A stretch of 20,429 bases of DNA from CAYLPU01 sp964385635. GTDB lineage: Bacteria > Chloroflexota > Anaerolineae > B4-G1. The translations under genes and the position numbers were made by a program. This document shows positions 7,050 to 14,434 of this stretch, one piece after another (the first letter of the stretch is position 1; every line of letters starts with the position of its first letter). The notes beneath the pieces were generated by a model. The model had not been told where the DNA came from and made no database searches. It worked only from the letters and a program-made list of their open reading frames with translations. Where the stretch lies: assembly GCA_964385635.1 (NCBI GenBank), contig CAYLPU010000093.1:1-20429 (forward strand). The letters are read 5' to 3'.

Positions 7050-8173
7050 ACCCTCAAGACCTGAGTAATAACCTCCAGGTTAGCCCAGTTGTCTTCGTTC
7101 TCAAGCCGCCTCATAATGTGGACACTATGCTGCAGATAGACCAGGTATTTGTGAGGGTCCACTTCATTGCCATAGAAATCCACGATGGCCCAGTTCAAAA
7201 CGTAGATGTTGCTTGCGCTGATCAAGTGCGGAAGGTATTTTAGTTCAGTATCGCTCAAGGGCCCGACCCCTCGAGAATGGGAATGGGAATCAGTGCCCCT
7301 GAGCGTGTTCTGGTAAGCATCTAAGAACGCAGCCACTTTGTACAATTGGAGGTCTCCGTCCTTCTGTCCCTTCCATGTTACACAGAAGTACGTTATAGCA
7401 AGAGCAACGTCGAAGCAACGGGCATCAACTTTTGACCAGTCAAAATCGAACAACCCCGTTATCTGGCCGTTTTGAAATTTCAGGTTCCCAGGGTGGTAAT
7501 CGCAGTGGATCACCTGATGAACTAGTTGTTTGTATTCCCTCTCATCGATGGCGCGTAGTGTGCGATTGATGGTTCTTAGTATGGGGTCAAGGTTTTCCAG
7601 GAAGTAAGCATCGAACTTTGTCTTACCAGCCCTCTTCGCGTACTTCTCTACGTTCTCGGCTATTCTAGGTAGGAGATCGATGATCTTCGGTTCATATCTT
7701 TTCCCTTCGGGACTCAAGTCAGAGACCGCATCATGGAATTGCGCGAGGACAGCCGCTGCATTTTGCAACTCTTCATCACTACAGGCTGGATTGAACCAGG
7801 CGTACTTATCCTCCCCCGGCAGGAAGTCGAAGACGGCATAGAAAACATCTTTTTCTTTATCTTCATCATTCCCATCTTCAAATTGCTTAACAAATGTTTT
7901 TCCATCCCTGGTATTGATAACCCTGGCCACGAGGTTGAATTCTTTCTTTACCAGGTGCTTTATTACCGAATGTTCAAACTCTACCTCTTCCTCTCTTATT
8001 CCTTTTTTGTATCTTCTGAGGAAGTACTTATTCTTTTTACCATTGATCCCTGTTTCTATGATGTAACTTATGTTCACGTATCCTGAATGGAGTTGCTCAT
8101 AATTTACCAACTCCCCGATTTCATAATGCTTCGATATGATCTCTTCTAATTGTGAGGTTGCATTCGTTTTCAT
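7046..8173 (-). CDS. APH/choline-kinase-fold phosphotransferase
   Basis: This 375-aa cytoplasmic kinase-like protein has the aminoglycoside phosphotransferase fold. The catalytic loop is HCDYHPGN (223-230; Asp225 as base, Asn230 as metal ligand), followed by the metal-binding DFD segment in LFDFDW (241-246). The fold is shared by homoserine kinase II, choline, ethanolamine and hydroxylysine kinases and antibiotic kinases. Its place among transporter and methyltransferase genes favours a small amino-alcohol or sugar substrate over resistance, but the substrate is not visible. The gene is clearly richer in A and T than its neighbours, with many Lys, Asn and Ile codons, which hints at separate acquisition. 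No good Shine-Dalgarno precedes the ATG at 8173. Its stop codon lies inside the -35 of the next promoter. Confidence 0.85.
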   Translation of the reverse strand: MKTNATSQLEEIISKHYEIGELVNYEQLHSGYVNISYIIETGINGKKNKYFLRRYKKGIREEEVEFEHSVIKHLVKKEFNLVARVINTRDGKTFVKQFEDGNDEDKEKDVFYAVFDFLPGEDKYAWFNPACSDEELQNAAAVLAQFHDAVSDLSPEGKRYEPKIIDLLPRIAENVEKYAKRAGKTKFDAYFLENLDPILRTINRTLRAIDEREYKQLVHQVIHCDYHPGNLKFQNGQITGLFDFDWSKVDARCFDVALAITYFCVTWKGQKDGDLQLYKVAAFLDAYQNTLRGTDSHSHSRGVGPLSDTELKYLPHLISASNIYVLNWAIVDFYGNEVDPHKYLVYLQHSVHIMRRLENEDNWANLEVITQVLRV

Positions 8174-8234
8174 TTAAGATCAAGACCGCAAGGCTCTCCA
8201 TGAACGCTTGCTGTACGTCAACGCTCTTAAGCCG

Positions 8235-8272
8235 GCAGAAACCGGGTTTTTTCCGAAAAACCCGGTTTCTGC
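8235..8272. repeat. Perfect 17-bp hairpin, interspersed palindrome and likely terminator
   Basis: GCAGAAACCGGGTTTTT (8235-8251) and its exact reverse complement (8256-8272) surround a 4-nt loop. The AAACCCGGTTTCT core resembles a palindromic repeat seen in many cyanobacterial and Chloroflexota genomes. It lies 20 bp downstream of the last ABC transporter gene. The stem has a T/A-rich top, and the structure would work in both directions. It probably marks the end of the transporter transcript. Confidence 0.75.
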
Positions 8273-8291
8273 TTCATTCCCTTCCAATCGT

Positions 8292-9324
<1,033 letters not shown>

Positions 9325-9332
<8 letters not shown>

Positions 9333-10329
9333 CTCGCGGTCCCCCTTTCTCCAGGTCGTAGAAGCAAGCCGCCTGGTGCTGCTCGTCCACCGTCATCAAG
9401 GGCGGAATTTCCTCCCAGCAGCGCTCAAAGGCATAGTCGCAGCGCCAGGCGAAGGGACAGTTTTCCAGCGGTATCAGCATATCCGGCGGGGTGCCCCTGA
9501 TGCTCACCAGCCGTTCGGACTCGGTAGATTCCAGGCTGGGCAAAGCGCCGAGCAACCCGAGGGTGTAGGGATGTTGGGGGCGTTCATACAGGTCATCCAC
9601 CAGCGCGATTTCGGCCGGCCGCCCGCCGTACATAACCAGCACCCGCTCGGCTACCCCGGCCACGACGCCCAGGTCGTGGGTGATCCAGATCACCGCCACA
9701 CCGAGCGTGTCCCGCAGCCGCCTGAACAGGTCCACGATCTGCGCCTGGATGGTCACGTCCAGGGCGGTGGTCGGCTCATCGGCGATGACAATCTCGGGCG
9801 TGCAGGAGATGGCGATGGCGATCACCACCCGTTGGCGCATACCACCGGAGAATTCGAACGGGTAGTTCTTGTAGCGCAGTTGTGGGTCGGGGATGCCCAC
9901 CTGGGCCAGTAACTTGAGCGTACGTTCTTTGGCCTGCTCTTTGGTCATCCCCAGGTGTCTGGTCAGCGTCTCGGAGATTTGCTCACCGATGGTCATGATC
10001 GGGTTCAGCGTGGATATCGGGTCCTGGAAAACGAAGCCGATCTGGCCTCCGCGCACGTCGCGCAGTTCCTCCGTTGACATCTGAAGCAAGTCGCGCCGGC
10101 CCTCGCTGGTGGTGAAGAACGCCTTGCCCTCCTCCACTTTGCCTGGCGGTGATGGGATCAGGCCCAGCAGCGACATCATGGTCACGCTCTTGCCGCTCCC
10201 GCTTTCACCCACGATCGCCAGTGTCTCGCCTTCCTCAAGGTCGAAGGAGACGCCGTTCACGGCGTTGACGACGCCGTCCAGCGTGTAGAACTTGGTGACG
10301 AGGTTCTTGACTTCTAAGATGGTGGTCAT
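9325..10329 (-). CDS. ABC transporter ATP-binding protein, OppD/DppD type
   Basis: This is the second ATPase of the importer, 334 aa. Walker A is GESGSGKS (41-48), the signature is FSGGMRQRVVIAIAI, and Walker B is VIADEPTTALD. The C-terminal extension contains CPFAWRCDYAFERCWE, the cysteine-rich motif of oligopeptide-type ATPases. GAGGAG lies 6 nt before the ATG at 10329, and the gene starts 12 bp after the permease stop. With the OppF-like partner it should form the heterodimeric motor on the cytoplasmic face of the permeases at 10342-12178. Confidence 0.96.
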
Positions 10330-10341
10330 ATGGGTCTCCTC

Positions 10342-11268
10342 TCACTTCCTCGACCGTCGCAGGCGTGGATCGAGCACATCGCGCAGCCAGTCGCCCAGCA
10401 GGTTCATACCCAGCGAGGTGAACATGATTGCCAGGCCGGGGAAGGTGGCGATCCAGGGGGAACTGGTCAGGTACTTGCGGCCATTGGCCAGCATGTTGCC
10501 CCAACTGGGCACGGTGGGCGGCACGCTCAGGCCCAGGAAGCCCAGGCCGGCCTCGTAGAAGATCATGCGCGACATTTCAAACGTCGCCAGGGTGATGAGC
10601 GGGCCCATGAGGTTGGGCATGATGTGGTCAAAGAGGATGCGCGGCCAGCGTGCGCCAACGCTGATGGCCGATTCGACGTAGCCCGATTCGCGTATACGCA
10701 GCACCTCGCCACGCGTGACGCGGGCGAAAATCGGCGAGTCGGTGATGCCAAAGATCAGGATGACGTTGACCAGGCTCCGGCCCAGGATGGCGGCGACGAA
10801 CACCACGAACAGGAGATACGGCAGCGACAGCACCAGGTTGACCAAGCCCATGATGACAGCGTCCACCCGGCCTCCGGCATAGCCGGCGATGGCCCCGATG
10901 AACATGCCGAGGGTGCCGGCAATCAGCACGCCGAAAAAGCCGACGGTCAGCGAGACCCGCGTCCCGTAAAGAATGCGGCTGAAGGCATCCCGGCCCAGGT
11001 TGTCGGTGCCGAAGAGATGGTCCCAATTGCCTTCCGCACTCCAGGGCGGGGGCATTTTGTTGTCGCGCAAGTTCTGTTTGAGGGGGTCATACGGCGAAAA
11101 CTGGGGAGCAAACACTGCCGCCACGACTACTACCAGGAACAATACCAGCCCGATGATACCGCTCCGGTCGCGCCACAGGAACCGCCCCGCGTAAGCCAGG
11201 CGATCCTTGAAAGTGCGCTCAACGTCTAACAAACTATCTGCGGCTTGGGTTCTTTCTTTATTTGCCAT
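10342..11268 (-). CDS. ABC transporter permease, OppC/DppC type
   Basis: This 308-aa inner-membrane permease has an N-terminal transmembrane helix (GIIGLVLFLVVVVAAVFAP), then a periplasmic segment with the typical NLGRDAFSRILYGTRVSL motif, then several helices. The EAA loop that contacts the ATPases appears as ARWPRILFDHIMPNLMGPL. The N-terminal transport-domain region typical of OppC-like proteins is present. GAGG lies 7 nt before the ATG at 11268. The start overlaps the end of the other permease gene by 11 bp, so translational coupling is likely. Confidence 0.95.
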   Translation of the reverse strand: MANKERTQAADSLLDVERTFKDRLAYAGRFLWRDRSGIIGLVLFLVVVVAAVFAPQFSPYDPLKQNLRDNKMPPPWSAEGNWDHLFGTDNLGRDAFSRILYGTRVSLTVGFFGVLIAGTLGMFIGAIAGYAGGRVDAVIMGLVNLVLSLPYLLFVVFVAAILGRSLVNVILIFGITDSPIFARVTRGEVLRIRESGYVESAISVGARWPRILFDHIMPNLMGPLITLATFEMSRMIFYEAGLGFLGLSVPPTVPSWGNMLANGRKYLTSSPWIATFPGLAIMFTSLGMNLLGDWLRDVLDPRLRRSRK

Positions 11269-12178
11269 AGCGAATCCTCGGGTCTATAACTGCATAAGCC
11301 ACATCGGTCAGCAGGTTGAGCAGCAGTACGACCATGCTGATAAAAAAGGCAACCGCCTGCACGAGCGGGAAATCCCGCCAGCCGACGGATTGCTCAACCA
11401 ACTGGCCCATGCCGGGCCAGGAGAAGATGGTCTCAATGTAGATGGACCCGCCCAGCATGTAGCCAAACTGGACGCCAATCACGCTCACCAGGGGGATGGC
11501 GACGTTCCTGAGCACGTGCTTGACGTAGATCGTTCTGGGTTCCAACCCCTTGCTGTGGGCGGTGCGGATGAAGTCCTCGCCTCGGATCTCCAGCACGGTC
11601 GAGCGCGTCAACCGCACGATCTGACCCATGGTGGGCAGGCCAAGCACAAAGGCCGGCATAATCACCGATTTCCACTCGTCGCGGCCAAAGGAGGGGAACC
11701 ACTCGAGCCTCACGGCGAAGAAAAGAATCATAATCAACGCCAGCCAGAAATTGGGGATGCTCTGACCCAAAAGGGCCAGGCCACGTCCCAGCGAATCCAC
11801 AGCGCTGCCCGGGTTGAAGCCCCCCACCAGGCCCAGCGGGATGCCCACCACCGCTGCCATGAGCAGTGCCACCCCGGCCAGTTGCACCGTGGCCGGCACC
11901 CGTTCCATCACCATCGGCATAGCCGGTGACTTGAAGTGTAACGAATTGCCAAAGTCGCCCACAACCGCTCCGGAGAGGAACCGACCGAACTGGATTAGGA
12001 TAGGATCATTGAAGCCCATTTTTTCTCGGAAGGCTTCGACCGCTTCAGGGGAGGCTTCGCGTGATATCATCAACGATGCCGGGTCTCCGGTGACGCGCAC
12101 CATGAAGAACACCAGCAGCAGAACCCCAAACAGAAGCAAGACTGACTGACCTAGTTTGGATAGGAAATAGCGTTGCAT
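11258..12178 (-). CDS. ABC transporter permease, OppB/DppB type
   Basis: This 306-aa permease begins MQRYFLSKLGQSVLLLFGVL, the usual start of OppB-like proteins, with a first transmembrane helix. A periplasmic stretch with DPILIQFGRFLSG and five further helices follow. The EAA loop is seen in HSKGLEPRTIYVKHVLRNVA. ATG 12178 is chosen instead of 12232 because AAAGGAGG sits just before it and homologues begin here. It is separated from the binding-protein gene by a 219-bp spacer holding a strong hairpin and a repeat, which probably sets the ratio of binding protein to membrane subunits. Confidence 0.95.
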   Translation of the reverse strand: MQRYFLSKLGQSVLLLFGVLLLVFFMVRVTGDPASLMISREASPEAVEAFREKMGFNDPILIQFGRFLSGAVVGDFGNSLHFKSPAMPMVMERVPATVQLAGVALLMAAVVGIPLGLVGGFNPGSAVDSLGRGLALLGQSIPNFWLALIMILFFAVRLEWFPSFGRDEWKSVIMPAFVLGLPTMGQIVRLTRSTVLEIRGEDFIRTAHSKGLEPRTIYVKHVLRNVAIPLVSVIGVQFGYMLGGSIYIETIFSWPGMGQLVEQSVGWRDFPLVQAVAFFISMVVLLLNLLTDVAYAVIDPRIRYGK

Positions 12179-12194
12179 AGCACCTCCTTTAGCG

Positions 12195-12238
12195 TGAAAC
12201 GTAATGTGTGAAAGACCACGAGGCAGTTTCACGTTTCA
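12195..12238. other. 8-bp inverted repeat upstream of OppB-like permease
   Basis: TGAAACGT (12195-12202) and ACGTTTCA (12231-12238) are perfect inverted arms about 28 bp apart, just upstream of the permease Shine-Dalgarno. It could be an RNA fold that modulates permease translation, or chance. Confidence 0.3.
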
Positions 12239-12248
12239 TGTTTTACTT

Positions 12249-12277
12249 GTGGGAGGGCGCCCCAGGCGCCCTCCCAC
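12249..12277. terminator. Strong 13-bp GC-rich hairpin between binding protein and permease genes
   Basis: GTGGGAGGGCGCC (12249-12261) and GGCGCCCTCCCAC (12265-12277) are exact inverted arms with a 3-nt loop. No T-run follows on the minus strand. It lies 121 bp after the binding-protein stop codon. Intercistronic stem-loops in this position in importers commonly protect the upstream binding-protein mRNA or cause partial termination, so the binding protein is made in excess (inference). Confidence 0.65.
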
Positions 12278-12285
12278 CGGTGTTC

Positions 12286-12368
12286 GGCTGAGCCCTTCGG
12301 CTGTGCTCAGGGCAAGTTCCCTCGGCGGAGTTTACAGTGAGCGAAGCCAAACTGCTCAGGACGGGCTC
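12286..12368. repeat. GCTCAGG/TTCGGCT-type interspersed repeat
   Basis: The segment contains CTGAGC (12288-12293) facing GCTCAG (12305-12310), a CCCTTCGGCTGTGCTCAGGG block, and a second GCTCAGG (12354-12360) followed by ACGGGCTC. It resembles a family of intergenic repeats built from TTCGACT..GCTCAGG modules that is widespread in environmental bacterial genomes. The function is unknown. Copies here look diverged. Confidence 0.5.
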
Positions 12369-12397
12369 ACGCCAAAGCCAGTCTTAGTCTACTGAGC

Positions 12398-14008
12398 CTA
12401 CTCTCCTACGACGAACGTGCCGTCCCAGAGGTAGTAGCCCTCATACGAGCGCGGCTTGTACTCCTGCACCCGGGTGTTGACCGCTTCGAATGCAATCGGT
12501 TCGTAGAGGTAAATGAAGGGTGGGTTCTCCTTCATGTACACCTGCAGCTCCTCGTACAACGCCTTTCTCTCATCACGGTCAAATGTTGACTGGATCTCAT
12601 CCAACAAGCGGACTATCTCTTCATCCTCCCAGGAGGAGAAGCTGGCGTCCCAGCCCATCAAAGCGCCTGTCAGTCGCCGGAAAGCCTCACCCCCCGTTGC
12701 AGACCAACTGTCGCCAAAGAGCGGCGGCAGTTCCTTGTTGGCCTCCAGTTCCCAGTAGTGACCGGATTCCATGATCTCGAGTGCCACATCAATGCCTACG
12801 TCACCCAGTTGGGCTACGACAGCCTCGCACACTTCCTCGAAGTGGGTGTAGGCGCCGGCCGGGCAGGCCATGTCTATCGAGAAGCCATCCGGGTAGCCGG
12901 CCTCGGCCAGGAGTTCCTTGGCCTTGTCCGGGTCGTAACCAAAGGGCTCGACGTTGCCGTAGCCCAGTTCGCCCGTCGCCACGTAGCCCGTGGCCGGCTT
13001 GGCAAAGCCGTCGAACAGGGCATCTATGATGGCATCCACGTCCACGGCATAGTTCATAGCCTGCCGGACCTTGGCATCCATCGTCGGCTGGTCCAGGCCA
13101 GTGGTCAGGTTGTTGAAGGCGACGTACCAGACGCGGGTCTGGGGATACTTGATGACCTTGACGTTTTCCGCGCCCAGTAGACTCTGTGCCTCTTCCGAAC
13201 TCAGGCGGGTGACGATGTCTACCTCGCCGGTCTGGATGGCGGCCACGCGGGTGGTGGACTCGGGGATGGGCCGGAAGATCACGGTCTGGATCTTGGGCGC
13301 TCCCCGCCAGTAGTCGAGATTGGCTTCCATGGTGATGTGGTCACCCTTGACCCACTCGACGAACTTGTAGGGACCGGTACCAATCGGGTTCTCGGGCTCA
13401 AATCCGGGGGGGATCATCGCCCAACCATCGGCCATGTTGGCCATAAAGAGCACGTTTGGCTCTGGCGTGGTGACCTTGACAGTATATTCGTCAATCTTTT
13501 CCACCGACTCGGCCTCCCGCCATTGATCGCTATATTCATAGTCACCCTCGACAGCGTGATTCCAGGAAAAGACGACCGCATCGGCGTTAAAGGGCTCACC
13601 GTTGTGGAAAGTGACGCCTTCGCGCAAATGGAAGGTGTACTCGGTACCGTCCTCGGAGATATCCCAACTCTCGGCCAGCGCGGGCTCGATCTCATTGTCA
13701 TCGTTTAACCAAACCAGTGAGTCGTACAACTGCCAGGCAGTCGTGGAGGCCTGTCGTTCTGCGCACTGCGGCAGGTCGAGGGAGTTGGGGAAGGTCGAGA
13801 GGGCCCTCACCAGGGTGCCCTCTGGTCCGGCAGGCGGGGGTGGGACCTCAACTATGACCTCGACCGGTACCTCGACCTCGACCTCGACCGGTACCTCCAC
13901 CGTCTTCTCAACTTCGACCGTAACGATCTGTGGCTGGCAGGCCGCGACCATCGTGGCTACGACAGCCAGCAAGACTAAAGCGATCCAGGTTCTTTTTGTG
14001 AATGACAT
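12398..14008 (-). CDS. ABC transporter substrate-binding lipoprotein, family 5 (peptide/nickel type)
   Basis: This 536-aa extracytoplasmic binding protein selects the substrate for the importer. It starts with a lipoprotein signal peptide whose lipobox is VAAC (Cys24). After this comes a low-complexity Val/Glu/Pro linker (about residues 28-62) of the kind common in Chloroflexota lipoproteins. The mature domain has family-5 features: SLVWLNDDNEIEPALAESWD, FHLREGVTFHNGEPFNADAV and NPIGTGPYKFVEW. The length is typical. AAGGAG lies about 9 nt before the ATG at 14008. Family-5 proteins bind peptides, nickel, sugars, opines or other amines, so a quaternary-amine or glycoside ligand is possible but not shown. 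A long structured leader and strong promoter precede it. Confidence 0.96.
   Translation of the reverse strand: MSFTKRTWIALVLLAVVATMVAACQPQIVTVEVEKTVEVPVEVEVEVPVEVIVEVPPPPAGPEGTLVRALSTFPNSLDLPQCAERQASTTAWQLYDSLVWLNDDNEIEPALAESWDISEDGTEYTFHLREGVTFHNGEPFNADAVVFSWNHAVEGDYEYSDQWREAESVEKIDEYTVKVTTPEPNVLFMANMADGWAMIPPGFEPENPIGTGPYKFVEWVKGDHITMEANLDYWRGAPKIQTVIFRPIPESTTRVAAIQTGEVDIVTRLSSEEAQSLLGAENVKVIKYPQTRVWYVAFNNLTTGLDQPTMDAKVRQAMNYAVDVDAIIDALFDGFAKPATGYVATGELGYGNVEPFGYDPDKAKELLAEAGYPDGFSIDMACPAGAYTHFEEVCEAVVAQLGDVGIDVALEIMESGHYWELEANKELPPLFGDSWSATGGEAFRRLTGALMGWDASFSSWEDEEIVRLLDEIQSTFDRDERKALYEELQVYMKENPPFIYLYEPIAFEAVNTRVQEYKPRSYEGYYLWDGTFVVGE
13856..13897. repeat. Two 18-bp repeats encoding the lipoprotein linker
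   Basis: GACCTCGACCGGTACCTC occurs at 13856-13873 and 13880-13897, separated by one extra GACCTC hexamer. On the coding strand it gives repeated Glu-Val and Pro-Val codons of the linker after the lipobox. Such tracts can change length by slippage, altering the tether between membrane and binding domain. Confidence 0.7.
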
Positions 14009-14033
14009 GTCTTCTTCTCCTTATTCTTAATTC

Positions 14034-14087
14034 TTAGATGGGCTTACAACAGACGGACACAACCTTGCAGGACTTTACTCTGGACAT
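14034..14087 (-). CDS. Possible 17-aa leader peptide upstream of binding-protein gene
   Basis: An ORF of 17 codons, MSRVKSCKVVSVCCKPI, ends 25 bp before the binding-protein ATG. A perfect extended Shine-Dalgarno overlaps its start. The spacing between GGAGG and ATG is only 2 nt, which is short for good initiation, so the ORF may not be translated. Three of its 17 residues are cysteine. If real it could couple ribosome progress to translation of the lipoprotein gene. Chance cannot be excluded for so short a frame. Confidence 0.25.
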   Translation of the reverse strand: MSRVKSCKVVSVCCKPI

Positions 14088-14098
14088 CACCTCCTTTC
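14086..14098 (-). promoter_or_regulatory. 13-nt perfect complement to 16S rRNA 3' tail
   Basis: On the minus strand GAAAGGAGGTGAT matches the reverse complement of the conserved 16S 3' end (ATCACCTCCTTTC) across 13 nt, far more than an ordinary ribosome-binding site. It lies about 80 nt before the binding-protein ATG, so it does not directly position that start. It may be a standby ribosome site or the site for the short leader ORF. Confidence 0.5.
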
Positions 14099-14104
14099 CC
14101 GCTC

Positions 14105-14146
14105 ACTCGATTCGAGTCTTTACCCCCGTTTTCGAGTGGTTCGAGT
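14105..14146. repeat. ACTCGA-T-TCGAGT palindrome with TTCGAGT repeats
   Basis: ACTCGATTCGAGT (14105-14117) is a perfect palindrome around one central base. TTCGAGT occurs three times, at 14111, 14131 and 14140. The cluster lies in the transporter leader and could be a protein-binding site or RNA fold. Confidence 0.35.
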
Positions 14147-14171
14147 GCAGGCTGCAAACAATACGTGAATT

Positions 14172-14193
14172 CCCGCGCGCTGAGGCGCGTGGG
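14172..14193. other. Leader hairpin CCCGCGCGC/GCGCGTGGG
   Basis: The nine-base arms (14172-14180 and 14185-14193) pair with one mismatch around a TGAG loop inside the transcribed leader of the binding-protein gene. It is GC-rich and probably stable, with no T-run on the minus strand. Confidence 0.5.
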
Positions 14194-14278
14194 CACTGTC
14201 CTCCGGTTGGTGGTGTGGTCGTGGTTTTGCTCAGATCAACGGTATGGACGATACGGTGGACTTTAGAAGTACCTGTAT

Positions 14279-14310
14279 CCTATCCGCTCACTTCGTGAAC
14301 ATGGGATAGG
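14279..14310. other. Leader hairpin CCTATCC/GGATAGG with inner TCAC/GTGA
   Basis: CCTATCC (14279-14285) pairs with GGATAGG (14304-14310). Inside, TCAC and GTGA can pair around TTC. This nested stem-loop is the first structure after the predicted transcription start of the transporter leader. Confidence 0.5.
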
Positions 14311-14394
14311 GTGCTTGCTCGTCGCATGGGAGAACATGCCCACCCGCGCAGGCATTGTGACGGAAGTGACAGAGATTGAGCACTTATAGGTTAG

Positions 14395-14423
14395 ATTATA
14401 ACAGATTTTGGCCCAATTTGCAA
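14395..14423 (-). promoter_or_regulatory. Strong sigma70-type promoter for ABC transporter operon
   Basis: On the minus strand TTGCAA (14418-14423), a 17-bp spacer and a perfect TATAAT (14395-14400) with an upstream TG (extended -10) are present. The start is predicted near 14388. It begins only 12 bp after the MttB3 stop codon, so the transporter can be transcribed independently of MttB3. Confidence 0.75.
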
Positions 14424-14434
14424 ATTTCTCTCAC

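Larger units (their letters stand above)
14009..14434 (-). promoter_or_regulatory. Long structured 5' leader of the ABC transporter operon
   Basis: This 426-bp gap separates MttB3 from the binding-protein gene. It holds a near-consensus promoter (14395-14423), two hairpins (14279-14310 and 14172-14193), a palindrome with TTCGAGT repeats (14105-14146), a 13-nt anti-SD complement and a possible 17-codon ORF. The predicted untranslated leader is about 380 nt. I do not recognise a known riboswitch class (no clear cobalamin, glycine or SAM consensus), and no convincing protein gene lies in it. Confidence 0.5.

Noticed and set aside
10330..11229. 299-codon plus-strand frame opposite the OppC-like permease
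   Set aside because: The composition (very rich in His, Asp and Gln) is typical of an antisense shadow of a membrane-protein gene.
13851..13900. CRISPR-like array
   Set aside because: The repeats are in-frame coding DNA for the Val/Glu/Pro linker, with a 6-bp gap in place of spacers.
14086..14098. Plus strand ATCACCTCCTTTC taken as the 3' end of a 16S rRNA gene
   Set aside because: No other 16S sequence lies beside it; only the tail motif matches, which fits a strong ribosome-binding complement instead.
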